A DNA stretch of 64,000 bases from Gigaspora rosea (lineage: Eukaryota > Glomeromycota > Glomeromycetes > Diversisporales > Gigasporaceae). The position numbers and the translations under genes were made by a program. The first letter of the stretch is position 1, and each line of letters opens with the position of its first letter. Shown piece by piece: positions 11,500 to 21,824 of the stretch. The notes under the pieces are model-generated. The model was given only the letters and a program-made list of their open reading frames with translations. It had not been told where the DNA came from and searched no databases. The stretch covers positions 33,363 through 97,362 of the forward strand of contig QKWP01000844.1 of NCBI GenBank assembly GCA_003550325.1. Direction: 5' to 3'.

Positions 11500-11690
11500 A
11501 CAGTGTGTAAAAAAATCGTAAATTTACATAAAATTTTTACGTCAATTTACGATTTTCTTATAGTGCATAGGAAAATCGTAAATTTACGTAAAAATTTTAC
11601 ATAAATTTACGATTTTCTTATGGTCCATAAGAAAATCGTAAATTGACGTAAAAATTTTACGTAAATTTACGATTTTATTACGCACTATTA
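11500..11690. repeat. Tandem array of palindromic units
   Basis: About three units of roughly 62 bp. Each is itself a palindrome of the form AAAATCGTAAATTTACGTAA joined to its reverse complement, separated by TTATAGTGCATAGG / TTATGGTCCATAAG. It lies just inside the left end of the inner TIR element, where such symmetric arrays could act as sub-terminal transposase sites (inference). Confidence 0.75.
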
Positions 11691-12171
11691 ATTGTGGTTG
11701 TGCGCATCTTCTACATTCTGGCACGAGCCTCTATACCTGTTGTACTTGCTATTTATGGTTAGTGTTCAGATCTAAATAGAATCATGGTCAGTTTGATCGG
11801 AATTGAACAGATCATTAAAAACTTTACTAATAAAAATTGGCCTGATAATTTTGTTATAGAACTTGCTAACAACTAGGATTAAATACCGACCTAGATCCGA
11901 TATATACGACCTGGAAATTTGGAGATAACCCTGTAAAAATCGGTTTAGTTAAATCCTGTTTTATTATAATTACCGATTTAATTTGGAACTCAGAAGTATT
12001 TTAAATTTTACTATACTACAAATACTACAAATATATTGCATATAACATATGTCATATTAATTATATTAATTCATAGGTTCTTAAACGGATAGAAATAAAT
12101 ATAGTTAATGTTTAACTGCACTTAAAAATCCAAGCAAATCACTATTACATTACGATTAATAAAGTATACAT

Positions 12172-12585
12172 CTAAAAATATATGTATATATCTTGATTAT
12201 TAGGCTCCTGCAACTCAGTATTCCAAATATCATCAGCAAAAATGAAATCATCTTGAGATTCTGTTTCTTCGTTTATCAAATTATAATCGGTTTCATCACC
12301 ATTGACAATTTGTGGTGCTATTGTTTTTTTAAAAAAAAACCGGTAATTTAACTATTAATTATGCATATACCAAAAAGAATTATACGTAATTAAAAAAACA
12401 TAACATACTATCAACAGTATCGTCTACAAAAATTGATTGTTGATGTTTTACCAAAAAGGATTATTAAATTCATTAAAAACGTTACATAATATCAGAAAAT
12501 GTATAAACACACCTTTACCTGTAGAGGTGCCAATAATTTTATCATCATCGTTTGATATTATTATAGTGTTCGTAAAATAATTCAT
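12172..12585 (-). CDS. Possible three-exon gene for a 75-residue acidic protein
   Basis: Minus strand. Exon 1 is 12519-12585 (ATG at 12583-12585, starting MNYFTNTIIISNDDDK) and ends before a GTAAAG donor. Exon 2 is only 15 bases (12409-12423) between TTTTTGTAG and GTATGT. Exon 3 is 12172-12317 after ACAATAG and reads PQIVNGDETDYNLINEET, then FIFADDIWNTELQEPNNQ, to a TAG stop. All phases agree (67+15+146 = 228 bases). The protein is rich in Asp, Glu and Asn. The last exon begins with a Thr-Pro after an AG|(AT)ACACC-type junction, much as in the acidic exon at 11088-11182, so the two may be relatives. No domain is recognised. The micro-exon and short length make this tentative; it may be the tail of a lost transposase gene. 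Confidence 0.35.
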
Positions 12586-14430
12586 TTTCGCTTTTTAGGA
12601 AAAGCAAAAGAATTAATTAATTCGATTTTCATTCGTAATATAATACTGTATATATCGTATGATACTGTACAATAATGATTTTTCAAATGAATACGTAAAT
12701 TATCGTTATACAATAAATAATGATTTTTCGAGTGGTATTAATTTTTGCTTATGTATCATATGATATTTTTGGGGTATGCATACAGTACCGTACTTCTCTT
12801 GTCTATCTATATTCTACTATAAGTGTATGGTACTGTATAACAATATAAATAAAAGTACTGTACAGCTTTTTTCAACGCACAGTACGAAATATATGTATAC
12901 TTCGTAGAGGAGTATGTGGTTAAGGTTGATTTGGTATGTACAGTACGTACTATCATGATTATTAAAAACAATTAGTAATGAGTTCATATTGTGATGAAAT
13001 TCTTGATCATAACTTGCTCATCAATATTTTAGTCCTAACTGTTAATATTTTGATCACGGGTTGTATAACCAATCAATAGCATCAATCATAATAACTTGAT
13101 CATATTGCTGCATTAGTTCTAGCACACTGATCACATTTTTGGATATAACCATGACTTTATTGGTTGGTAGGTTGACAGATAATCTGGTTGGCAAAAATTA
13201 TGATCGAAAAATAGTAAAATCTAGAAATCAATCTTAATGTATTCACCAGTTTTTTTTATATTAATATCATGTTTTTTTTTATCTATTGCGTAGCCAATGT
13301 TCTTGCACTTGTATTAGTTCTTGCACTTGTTCTTGAACTTTTAAGTTTATTTAAGAGAGTTGTTTAAGGGCGTTAAAAAGCAGAACAAAATGCGATCTAC
13401 AAAGCGGATTTCACTACCTCTTGCTATAAATACGATGTCATAACGTGCCACTAGTGATGTGCTATTTATATGTTGTCTGAATTTTTTTAGCAGTACGTAT
13501 AGTTGTACAGTGCATATAGTATGTGAAATATATATAGATTGCATATGATATATATATACAAAATTTTGCAAGGAATAATTTTGCTTAGAAAATAAAAGGC
13601 GGCTTCATAAGGGAAAATTTAAGATATGAATAGTTTTATGTTCTAGAATATTCTAAAAAAATACTGTACTATACACGGCACATAACTACGTACCACACTA
13701 ATTTTAAAATCAGGCCCCTAATAATCAATCAATCAAATCAATTATAAATCGTCAGGATTTAAATTATTAGATCAATCGCCATTTGTATCTATCTACGGTA
13801 TGGCTCCGTTCATATCATATTTAGTTAGTGCAATTCTGAAAGACAATAATAATAAAAAAAAGCAATTTTTTTATAATGGTCGTCAGGCATTCAATCGAGA
13901 CAAAAACCTGTTAAAGCGATGTTTGGTTAAACAAATCTCATACAACGGATAAATATAGTACTATGTGATGCATTGCGTAATGTTTAAGTGCAAATTCACG
14001 TTCTTACTGCGTTTATGAGATTTTGCAGATGTACGGCATTAAAAATGCCTTAGTAACCATATACTTTGTAATATTACATATCACTCCGTTCCTGGTATAT
14101 TTATCGAATTGGCAAATTCTCAGTTTTTTTTTAATCAAAACTCAGATTTAATATAGCAGCCTAGTTATAAAAGGTTACAAATTAGAAGAAGATAATAATA
14201 AATAGTATTTTAATCAAGCAGTAAACAGGAAAATAATATTACTTATATACAATAGAACAATATTTTCGGTTCACACCACATTTTTTCATTACGCCAATAG
14301 AAAATCAAACGCCATGAAACATATGTAATTTCTAATTCATTTCTGGAAGTTATACTCTATTCTTAACATAGTAATTTTTATTTTTAAATAAAATAGCGTA
14401 ACAAAGAAATTATCAATATTAAAAACTGAA
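12586..14430. other. Gene-free interior of the inner TIR element
   Basis: A+T-rich DNA with scattered words such as TACTGTA and GTATACTTCGTA. Small open frames (for example 13347-13571 minus) show no domain, no consistent splice signals and no start context worth calling. I see no gene here. Confidence 0.5.
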
Positions 14431-14432
14431 AC

Positions 14433-14960
14433 TTAAACCGCATAGAGTAATTATATAATTAATATATCGTTACTATGCAAAGTAAATATTATAGTAATAG
14501 TTTAAAATGGTTATTCGAGGACTTAAACCGCATAGAGTAATTATATACAGTAATTTATATATCGTTGCTATGCAAGTAATAGTTTAAAATGGTTATTCGA
14601 CCATGCAACGTACTTAAACCGCATAGAGTAATTATATAATTAATATATCGTTGCTATGCAAAGTAGCATATTATTGTAATAGTTTAAAATGGTTATTTGA
14701 CCATGCAACGTCTAACACGCAAAGTTTATTTGCCCTAATTTTAAATCATATACTCGCAACAGACGAAATACCCCAGCAGGAAACCCAAGGCTATACTCAT
14801 CATTGCATACTATTCCTGATATAGGCAGAGACAAACAAATAGAGTAATTATATTAATATTATATCGTTACTATGCAAAGTAGCATATTATTGTAATATAT
14901 TGTTTAAAATAGTTCTTTAATTTATATTGTCCTAATTTAAACATATACGTGACCTCTTTC
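14433..14960. repeat. Tandem repeat of about 90-100-bp units
   Basis: CTTAAACCGCATAGAGTAAT begins units at about 14432, 14522 and 14613, each followed by an A+T palindrome (ATTAATATATCGTTRCTATG) and AGTTTAAAATGGTTATT. A fourth diverged copy starts near 14840 (AGAGTAATTATATTAATATT). Units differ by indels of up to about 20 bp. Confidence 0.75.
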
Positions 14961-15134
14961 GAAAAGCCCCAATTATGCAAAATACAGGAAACCCAAGGTG
15001 CAGACCATACAAATAGAGATGAATTCATGTGAAAAGTTTGTCCAATCAGAATCGAAAGAGCTACACCACTTAACTTGCCTGTAAACCATATACGTACTTT
15101 GTACTCCATTCCTGGTAAATGTATATATAAATGA

Positions 15135-15224
15135 ATGAATTGACTTCAAACAGAAAGTTTTTACATGAATTGACTTCAAACAGAAAGTTTTTACATGAAT
15201 TGACTTCAAACAGAAAGTTTTTAC
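15135..15224. repeat. Three perfect 30-bp tandem copies
   Basis: The unit starting ATGAATTGACTTCAAACAGA and ending AAGTTTTTAC is present exactly three times (15135-15164, 15165-15194, 15195-15224). Because the period is divisible by three, the minus-strand frame through it repeats HVKTFCLKSI, but no gene is supported. Confidence 0.9.
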
Positions 15225-15261
15225 TAATTCATTAAAAATCTTATTCTCTAAAAAATAATAT

Positions 15262-15790
15262 GATGCAGGGAATCGCATTAAATGGTTTAGGGTCTGCGTA
15301 ATCCCTCCCTTGAAAGCATGTCATATATTTTATTTATTTTTTCTATACCTATAATAAAAACAATATTATAGAGGGCGTGATCGTCAGTTATAATTGTCTT
15401 CGTAGTGAGGAGAGAAAGACTAAAAGAGCTTCCCGCGCTTAGTACACTGAGCTACGAGATGAGAAATAACTTTGAATGTATCTACCTCGAAATTTTTACA
15501 TAAATATAATATGACGCAGTGAATTGCATTAAATGGCTTAGGGTCCGCGTAATCCCTTTCTTGAAAGCATGTCATATATTTATTTATTTTTTTCTATAGT
15601 AGTTTTTAAAAATTTTTATAGTGGGTGAAGACTCTATTTGGTCTGTTGATGGTTTTTAAATTCTTATAGTAGAGTGAAGACTGTATTAGGTTAGTTTTAA
15701 AATTCTTATACAATTTTTAAATTCTTATAGCTGGTAAAAAACTTTATTTATCGTTATTTTGAATTTATTATAGTTGGAAGAAAACTATAT
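15262..15790. repeat. Direct duplication followed by degenerate short repeats
   Basis: Bases 15262-15350 and 15511-15600 are direct copies (GCATTAAATGG(T/C)TTAGGGTC(T/C)GCGTAATCCC, then CTTGAAAGCATGTCATATAT), about 250 bp apart. From 15600 to 15790 a degenerate unit (TTTTTAAATTCTTATAGT...GTGAAGACT) repeats about four times. The conserved 60-base core is G+C-richer than its surroundings. Its role is unknown. Confidence 0.7.
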
Positions 15791-16599
15791 TGGTACAAGA
15801 TCAGATTAGATCTTTTAAGCAGGGAGGACTTTTGTTTCTGATGATTTTTGGGATCGATATTACACAAGTATTTATAAGTTGTAGTACTATAAAACCAGAA
15901 TTTTTTGGGTTTAAGCAAACTTAAAAAAAAATAACAATTGATCAAAACTTTATTAACAAAAGAACTTCCTAGCAAGCATCTCTTTGTTGAATCACAATTA
16001 ATCACACTGAATTACGCAATAAAAAGTAGATATACTAAGAGTTGAAGTATTGTTTACCATATAGAAGAAGGTAATAAAAATATATTGTATTGCTTAATTT
16101 ATTAACTTTTAACGTCAATTTTTTTGTTTTTTTTTGTCTTTTTTCTTTTGTTATCCAAATAATTAACTTGTTTTTTTATTTATAAAGTTATTTAGACTGT
16201 TATCGAAAGTTATATGTATTCTCTATAAGACATTTTGATTCATTTTATGTATGCAATAGTATAGTTTTGTTAATTATAGATGAAGTATAAAAAATAGGAA
16301 TAAAGGGCATGTAACTTGTTATAAGAAACTTTTTAATAAAGCTATTGTGTTTATAAACTATATTTTAACCTGGGTGAATAGTTTTATTCATTTATAATGC
16401 GAGTTAGTTTGCTTTGAAGTTACGAAAGAAATTGTTATATGTTTAATGATTATCTATCTGTTTTCATTGAAAGTGTATCATGTGGATAAAAAACTGTTTT
16501 ATGATTGGTCAACTACCTCATGATCAGACCCATGCATTTCTGAAAAATACAAAAGTCCTCTTTGCTGATCTTATGTTTATAATTAGATATATTTTGTTT
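15791..16599. other. Gene-free A+T-rich DNA
   Basis: An 83-codon minus-strand frame (15754-16005) and a plus-strand frame from 16480 lack domains and overlap simple T-runs. No gene, RNA gene or repeat is recognised. Confidence 0.45.
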
Positions 16600-17500
16600 T
16601 TTTCACTTTTTTGTTTTTCATTATTTGTTTTCATTTTATTTATTTATTTTTTAATTTTTTTATTTTATTTTTATTTTGGCACTTTATAAGAAAAACAACC
16701 AACTTTCGAAACCTTGCGCATGCCAACTACAAATTACGACACTTTCAAGAACACACCCCAGCAATTTCTAAATTTTCAAGAATGCTTCTTTAGAGAAATG
16801 GGCACAAGTTTTTGCAAGTTTTCGCGAGTTTTTGCAAGGTTTCGCTTTATTTATTTTTCGTTTCATGTTTTTTGTTTTTGTTTTTTTGGTTTATTTTTAA
16901 AATTTTTTTATTAATTTATTTTATTTTAGCACTTTGCGAGAAAAACAAACAACTTTTTGAAACCTTGCGTATGCCAACTACGATTTCTGACACTTTGAAG
17001 AACACACCTCCAGCAATTTCTAAATTTTCAAGAACACTTTTTTAGAGAAATGTGTGCAAGTTTTCACAAGTTTTCGCAAGTTTTTGCAAGTTCTTGCAAG
17101 GTTTCACTTCATTTATTTTTTTGTTTTGTNTTTTTATTAATTTATTTTATTTCGGCACTTTGCGAGAAAAACAAACCTTTTTGAAACATTGCGCATGCCA
17201 ACTATAACTTCTGACACTTTCAAGAACACACCCCTAGCAATTTCTAAATTTTCAAGAATGCTTCTTTAGAGAAATGGGTGCAAGTTTTTGCAAGTTTTTG
17301 CAAGTTCTTGCAAGTTCTTGCAAGGTTTCGCTTCATTTATTTTTTTTTGTGTTTTTTGTTTTGTTTTTTTTTGGTTTATTTTTAAAATTTTTTTTATTAA
17401 TTTATTTCATTTCAGCACTTTGTGAAAAAACAACTTTTCAAACCTTGCGCATACCAACTATGAATTCTGACACTTTCAAGAACAATAGAAAACAAAAAAG
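16600..17500. repeat. Inverted copy of the 265-bp satellite, about four units
   Basis: These units are the reverse complement of the array at 5965-7660 (AAACCTTGCGCATGCCAACT, TTTCTAAATTTTCAAGAA, GCAAGTTTTTGCAAG). Landmarks fall at about 16697, 16953, 17178 and 17430, a period of about 245 bp. An N at 17130 lies in the array, so copy number is unreliable. Its end (17480-17540) matches the start of the other array near 5945-5990. Confidence 0.8.
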
Positions 17501-18756
17501 CGAAGATAATAGCTAACTGTGAAGTGAGCGAAAATAAGTGTATAAAGCTAGTTTTTTGTATATAGTAATAGAATTAAATGATATATAATAAAATATGTAA
17601 TATTAATTAAAATTTTATATTTAATAAATGTAAAATATAATGTATAATAATAATAAATAAATAAATATAAAATTTTATATTAAATTGCGAAAATTTGCGA
17701 AATATTGCGAAAAATCTGTAAAAAGTATAATTATGTGAATATATATATTGTTTATTTATTTTTAAAAAATTTTGAAAATTTGCGAAAATATGCAAAATAT
17801 TGCAAAATATTCCCAGTTTTCGCAAGTTTTCTGTTCGTAATACCTCATAGTTTTACGCATTTTTTTGTTAATTTTCAACTAATTACGTTTCGCTATATTT
17901 CAAATTTACTATGCCGTAAATGTTCGTAATTATTACACTTTTGTAATACTCCGAAGTTATTTAGCGTAAACTTTCGTAATTATTACCCCTACGTAATACT
18001 CCGAACAAATCGTAAGTTTTTCGTAAGTTTACCCTCGCGTAAAAACTTACGGAGGTTTACGCATATTTTTTTTTGCTAATATTGGTAAGATGTGTATAAT
18101 ATTAATTTATTATGATATGCAATTTAATCATTATGCGCTTATTTTATCTAAGCTTAATTATCATGACCTTATGTCTAAAGAGACGTCTATTCATATATAG
18201 TTTTTTTATTATTTATATGCTTGCATGCATTAACAGATAAATTTAAACTATTTAATCCAATGCCCAAGGCATAAGATCGGGTAGTATAAATTATAGAATT
18301 TAATACCAAGCAATAGATCAGGTTGTGTTAATTTTATATTTTAACACCAAGGAATAGAATCAGGTTGTGTCAATTTTAGATTTTAACACAAGGCATAGGA
18401 TTAGAATGAATAAAATTTTATTTTTACTTCTATTAAATCACATTATTTATTTTTAATATAAGCTGTGATTATATAGAGGTAACCTTTGTAAAGTCACACT
18501 TCTTTATAATCACCCGAGTGGTATGTGCCCAACTGTGTGATTATATGGAAGGACGACTGTATTATTATATATTATATTTTACATTTATTATATATTTTTA
18601 ATTAATATTATATACTTTATTATATATTATATATTATTTTTACATTATTGCAAATATTTTAAACTACTTACGCACTTCGTCACATTTAATTCTATTACTA
18701 TATACAAAAAACTAGCTCTAAACACTTATTTTCACTCACTCCACAGCTAGCTATAA

Positions 18757-19680
18757 AAAAATAAACTATTATTCCTTATATTTACTCATTCACTTATATT
18801 CACTTATATTCACTCATATTTGCTACTTCTTGCAAAGTGCCAAAAAAGTTAGAATTAGTGTTCTTGTAAAGTGCTAGAAAAGTTGGGTTATTTTCTTGTA
18901 AAGTTCCAAAAGAAGTAAGGAATAAATAAAATAAAAAAATAAGTAAAAAAACAAACAAAAAACAAAAAACAAACCCAAAAAAATAACAAAAAAAAACAAA
19001 CACGAAAAAAAATAAACTATTAAATTTGCTTATATTCGCCTATATTCGCTTATATTCGATTATATTTGTTTATATTCATGACTTCTTGCAAAGTGCCAGA
19101 GACGTTAGAATTAGTGTTCTTGTAAAGTGCTAAAAAAGTCAAGTTGTTTTCTTGCATAGTTCCGAAAGGGATAAATAAAATAAAATAAAATTAAAAAAAT
19201 AAGTAAAAAAAGGAAAATACAAAAAACAAAAATGTAAGCAAACTAAGTAAAAAAATAAACAAAGCTCCAAATCTTCATTTTCTTAAAGTAAGAGTTCGTG
19301 ATTTTGCAATTTAGAAATTATCTAAAGTTTCCAAAATAAAATAAATTAATAAAAATAAAACGAAAACAAAAAACATAAAAAGAAAAAATAAATTAAATGA
19401 AACCTTGCAAAAACATTCAAAAACTTGCAAAAACTTACATTCTTGAAATTTAGAAATTTGCTAGAGTGTGTTTTTGCAAAGTGGCGAAAGGCTAAGTAGG
19501 CTTGCGCAAAGTGCCAAAAAATCGTTGGATTTTTTGCAAAGTACCAGTGGTAAAGTATAAAAATAAAATAAAAAAATTTAAAAATTAAAATAAAAAAAAT
19601 TAAAAATAAAAAAAACGAAATAAAACTAAAAAAAATGAAACGTAACCAAAAAAAAACAAAAGGAAAATAAAGTAACAATA
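18757..19680. repeat. Degenerate satellite of the outer TIR element
   Basis: Diverged copies of the same family: CTTCTTGCAAAGTGCC...TTAGTGTTCTTGTAAAGTGC units at about 18825 and 19080, then AAATTTAGAAATTTGC and further GCAAAGTGCC units to 19680. Between them are TTATATTCGC microsatellites. This occupies the place of the 265-bp array in the intact relative. Confidence 0.65.
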
Positions 19681-19854
19681 TAAAATTGATAGAAGATCTA
19701 ATTTATAAACAAAAAAAATAAACAAAGATCTAATCTAATCTTGTAATCAATTATCAAAAATTATTGAAACATTTTGAAAATATTAGTTAGATGCATCCTT
19801 GATATGATTCAGGTTACAGATCTTTCTAAAATATTTCGAAAGTATTCGAAATAT

Positions 19855-19946
19855 TAAAAAAAAAAAGAAAAAACAAAGAAAGAAAAAAAAAGAGAAAGAA
19901 AAAAAAAGAGAGAGAAAAAAAAAGAGAGAAAGAAAAAGAGAGGGGG
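19855..19946 (+). repeat. Polypurine tract
   Basis: About 90 bases of A and G almost without interruption (AAAGAGAGAGAAAAAAAAAG and similar), ending in GGGGGG. A mirror-like purine run of this length could form triplex DNA; it is otherwise a simple repeat. Confidence 0.85.
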
Positions 19947-20348
19947 GTAAAAGGGAGAAAGAGTAAAAATAGATTGAAACAGCTTTTTTATTTTTTTTAG
20001 AGAATGGATTGTTTTTTTTTTTTAAGTTTTTTTCATACTTTGTGAAATATATTTTTATGATTCTTGGTAGCTTATGGATCAAATGGGCTTAAGAGATTTT
20101 GAACTTTTTTTTTTTTACTCGGTAATCCAGATTGAAATTTTTGTAATGCAGTCAAAACACTGTGTAATCATTAAAGATCTGTTAATTATTATATATTATT
20201 ATGATTAAAAAGTGAAAAAAAAAACAAAATAAAAGATCTAATTATAAACAAAAGATCTAATCTGATCTTATAGTACAAAATTTGAATCTAATATGTGATC
20301 CAGATTACAGATCTACTGATCCAGCTTGGTTTTTTAGTCCTAAAATAT

Positions 20349-20851
20349 ATTTTTTTTTTTAATATTAAGGGTGTAGCTCCTGCCCCAAACTTTATTAATA
20401 CTTAAGTAAATTGACATTTGGTAGTGCCGTAAATACATACATATTATATACCAGTATTGAGACTAGGACTTCAGGCTATAAACCTTTTATCCACGGCTAA
20501 AACCCACCAGAGCCTTCTGTATTCCCATTTATATAGATGACCTGGATTTGTACGTCCCTTTACAACCAACAATCCACATTCACATGTCCGCCACTTTGCC
20601 CACATTTCCAAATTCATCACTTCCAATTTGGTGTGTGTTGCCAGGTAGGCGCTTAATACTTCCAATTTGGTGTACCCGAAATCTGGTGTTACCCAGAAAG
20701 TCCCTTACTAGCGTACTTCTCGGGGTTCGTATCTCAAGCCATGCAGCTGCCTCTACCACATTGGGTAAGTATCTCAAGCCTGCATGCTACCACAACCAGC
20801 CGGTTTCTTGCGACTTGAGGACCCAGGATTTAACGTTCCGAATTTGTAGTT
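20349..20851 (-). mobile_element. Poly(A) retroposon (SINE-like) with 9-bp target duplication
   Basis: Read on the minus strand, this 503-bp block ends in about 12 A residues and is flanked by identical CTAAAATAT (20340-20348 and 20852-20860). The intact relative at 7824-7850 has one copy of that site and no insert. The sequence is clearly G+C-richer than its surroundings. A motif GATACGAACCCC resembles a pol III B box and lies about 130 bases from its 5' end. Near the 3' end is AATAAAGTTTGGGGCAGG. No retroelement coding domain is visible. The features fit a SINE or a short processed retroposon. Confidence 0.7.
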
Positions 20852-20891
20852 CTAAAATATTTTGAAAGGGATCAAATTATTTTATAATATA

Positions 20892-21118
20892 TGTCGCGGA
20901 TGATCGTGAAATGAGATGATAGTGAAATTTGGGGGTCTCAATTTGAAAATATAAACCCTACCAAAATCTACCTATACTCTTTTATTAATAACCCTAACTC
21001 TAAATCCTAATTCAACTATAAAAAAAATTTAACAATAAAGGCCCTAAAAATTTTTAAAAATCGTACATAAAATAGATTCAAATTTCACCATCATCCAATT
21101 TCATGATCATCCGTGACA
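20892..21118. mobile_element. 227-bp MITE with 39-bp TIRs and 5-bp target duplication
   Basis: The ends TGTCGCGGATGATCGTGAAA and the reverse complement TGTCACGGATGATCATGAAA match at 34 of 39 positions. ATATA flanks both sides (20887-20891 and 21119-21123). The intact relative at 7850-7990 lacks it. A cousin with the same start (TGTCACAGAT) and a 5-bp duplication is at 58090-58285. The interior is non-coding. Confidence 0.85.
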
Positions 21119-21319
21119 ATATATTTCAAAATATTTTGAAATTACTTACGTAATATTTCAAAAATTTGATATTTCGAAATATTTCAAAATATATTACATA
21201 ATATTTTGCTTATATTATAGTTCATAAGACCTTACATAAGATATAAATTTGCTGATATGGCTATATTAATTCTATATATTTGCATTTATATAATTGCTAG
21301 ATATAATTTAAGAACTGGA

Positions 21320-21824
21320 CTAGACAGTGCTCTATGCACATTGTGCCCCCTATTTTGATATCTCAAAATTTTACTAGGATAACCCCTGTTGCACTTCTAA
21401 CAAAAAATGATCCTCTTGCAATTCTGTACTAATTTTGACCTAACCCTAACCCTAACCCTAATTCTAGGCAGAATTAATTATTAGTACATTAGAGGGCACA
21501 AAATGCACAGGTAGGGTTCCTCAAATTCAAATCAAATCAAATATTGGGTCAATTTGAATTTGATCAAATCAAATTGACCCTGATTTGAATTTGATTTGAT
21601 TCAAATATTTGGATTTGAATTTGATTTGAATTTGAATTTTTAATAGTAATTTTCAAATCAAATCAAATATTTGTCAAATCAAATCAAATTTGATCTGATT
21701 TGAATTTGATCAAATCAAATATAGTCAAATTTGAATTTGAATTTGATCAAATATTTGATTCAAATATTTGAAGATCAAATCAAATTGCGGAACACCATGC
21801 ACAGGGGCACTATTTAGATTTTTC
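21320..21824. repeat. MITE with telomere-like repeat and CAAAT palindromic array
   Basis: The left end CTAGACAGTGCTCTATGCAC is matched in reverse by CTAAATAGTGCCCCTGTGCA at the right. Bases about 21330-21510 are an inverted relative of 55954-56156. Inside, 21437-21460 holds three perfect CCCTAA copies. Bases 21529-21785 are an almost pure mosaic of CAAAT, ATTTGA and their complements, self-complementary over its whole length. The other copy has no such array, so the expansion happened inside this element. Confidence 0.6.

Larger units (their letters stand above)
11396..18086. mobile_element. Inner 6.7-kb CATCAGC-family TIR element
   Basis: The left end CATCAGCAAATTTATAATAG (11396) is nearly identical to the right terminus of the 5340-7997 element. 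The right end, read in reverse, begins with TATTAGCAAAA near 18086. Comparison with 37640-37700 of the undisrupted pogo-like copy shows that flanks TTTTATAAAAT and TTGGTAAGAT(G/A)TG were once nearly adjacent; the right junction is uncertain by about 15 bases. From the left it holds a palindromic tandem array, a possible three-exon gene (12172-12585), about 3.9 kb without genes, a 250-bp satellite (16600-17500) and a region (17500-17800) matching, inverted, the 5560-5960 part of the smaller element. It is much longer than its relatives and may be nearer the autonomous form, but no transposase domain is visible. Confidence 0.65.
9397..18559. mobile_element. Pogo-like DNA transposon, non-autonomous, carrying a nested element
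   Basis: The left end CAGTCATCTCTCCC (9397) and the right end, reverse complement CAGTCGTCCTTCCATATAAT (18559), are flanked by TA on both sides (9395-9396, 18560-18561). CAGTC(A/G)TCCCTCC-type ends with TA duplication resemble pogo/Tigger-type Tc1-mariner elements; that assignment rests on the ends only. Bases 9397-11395 and about 18087-18559 correspond, inverted, to one continuous element at 37195-39996, so everything between 11396 and about 18086 was inserted later. The only coding trace is a short acidic exon at 11088-11182. It has no DDE transposase, so movement would depend on an enzyme encoded elsewhere. Confidence 0.72.
9000..21256. mobile_element. Outer CATCAGC-family TIR element, split by a nested insertion
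   Basis: The left end at 9000 (CATCAGCGAATTATATATAC) matches the 5340 element, and 9180-9395 matches 5570-5770 of that element. The homology breaks at 9396, where a pogo-like element begins, and resumes at 18560-18750, which matches 5768-5960 (for example CGCACTTCGTCACAT). It then continues through a degenerate satellite and 20232-20345 / 20852-20890 / 21119-21256, matching 7680-7997, to a right end GCTGAT near 21251-21256. The undisturbed copy at 5340-7997 is therefore the template proving the insertion. Right-hand additions are a retroposon (20349-20851) and a MITE (20892-21118). The left flank is LTR-like sequence; the outer right junction is less certain because no TA duplication is evident. 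Confidence 0.7.

Noticed and set aside
16611..17516. Plus-strand open frames in the inverted satellite
   Set aside because: Same satellite in the other orientation; no conserved start, stop or domain.
20548..20865. 105-codon plus-strand frame
   Set aside because: It lies across a poly(A)-tailed minus-strand retroposon and extends past its target duplication.
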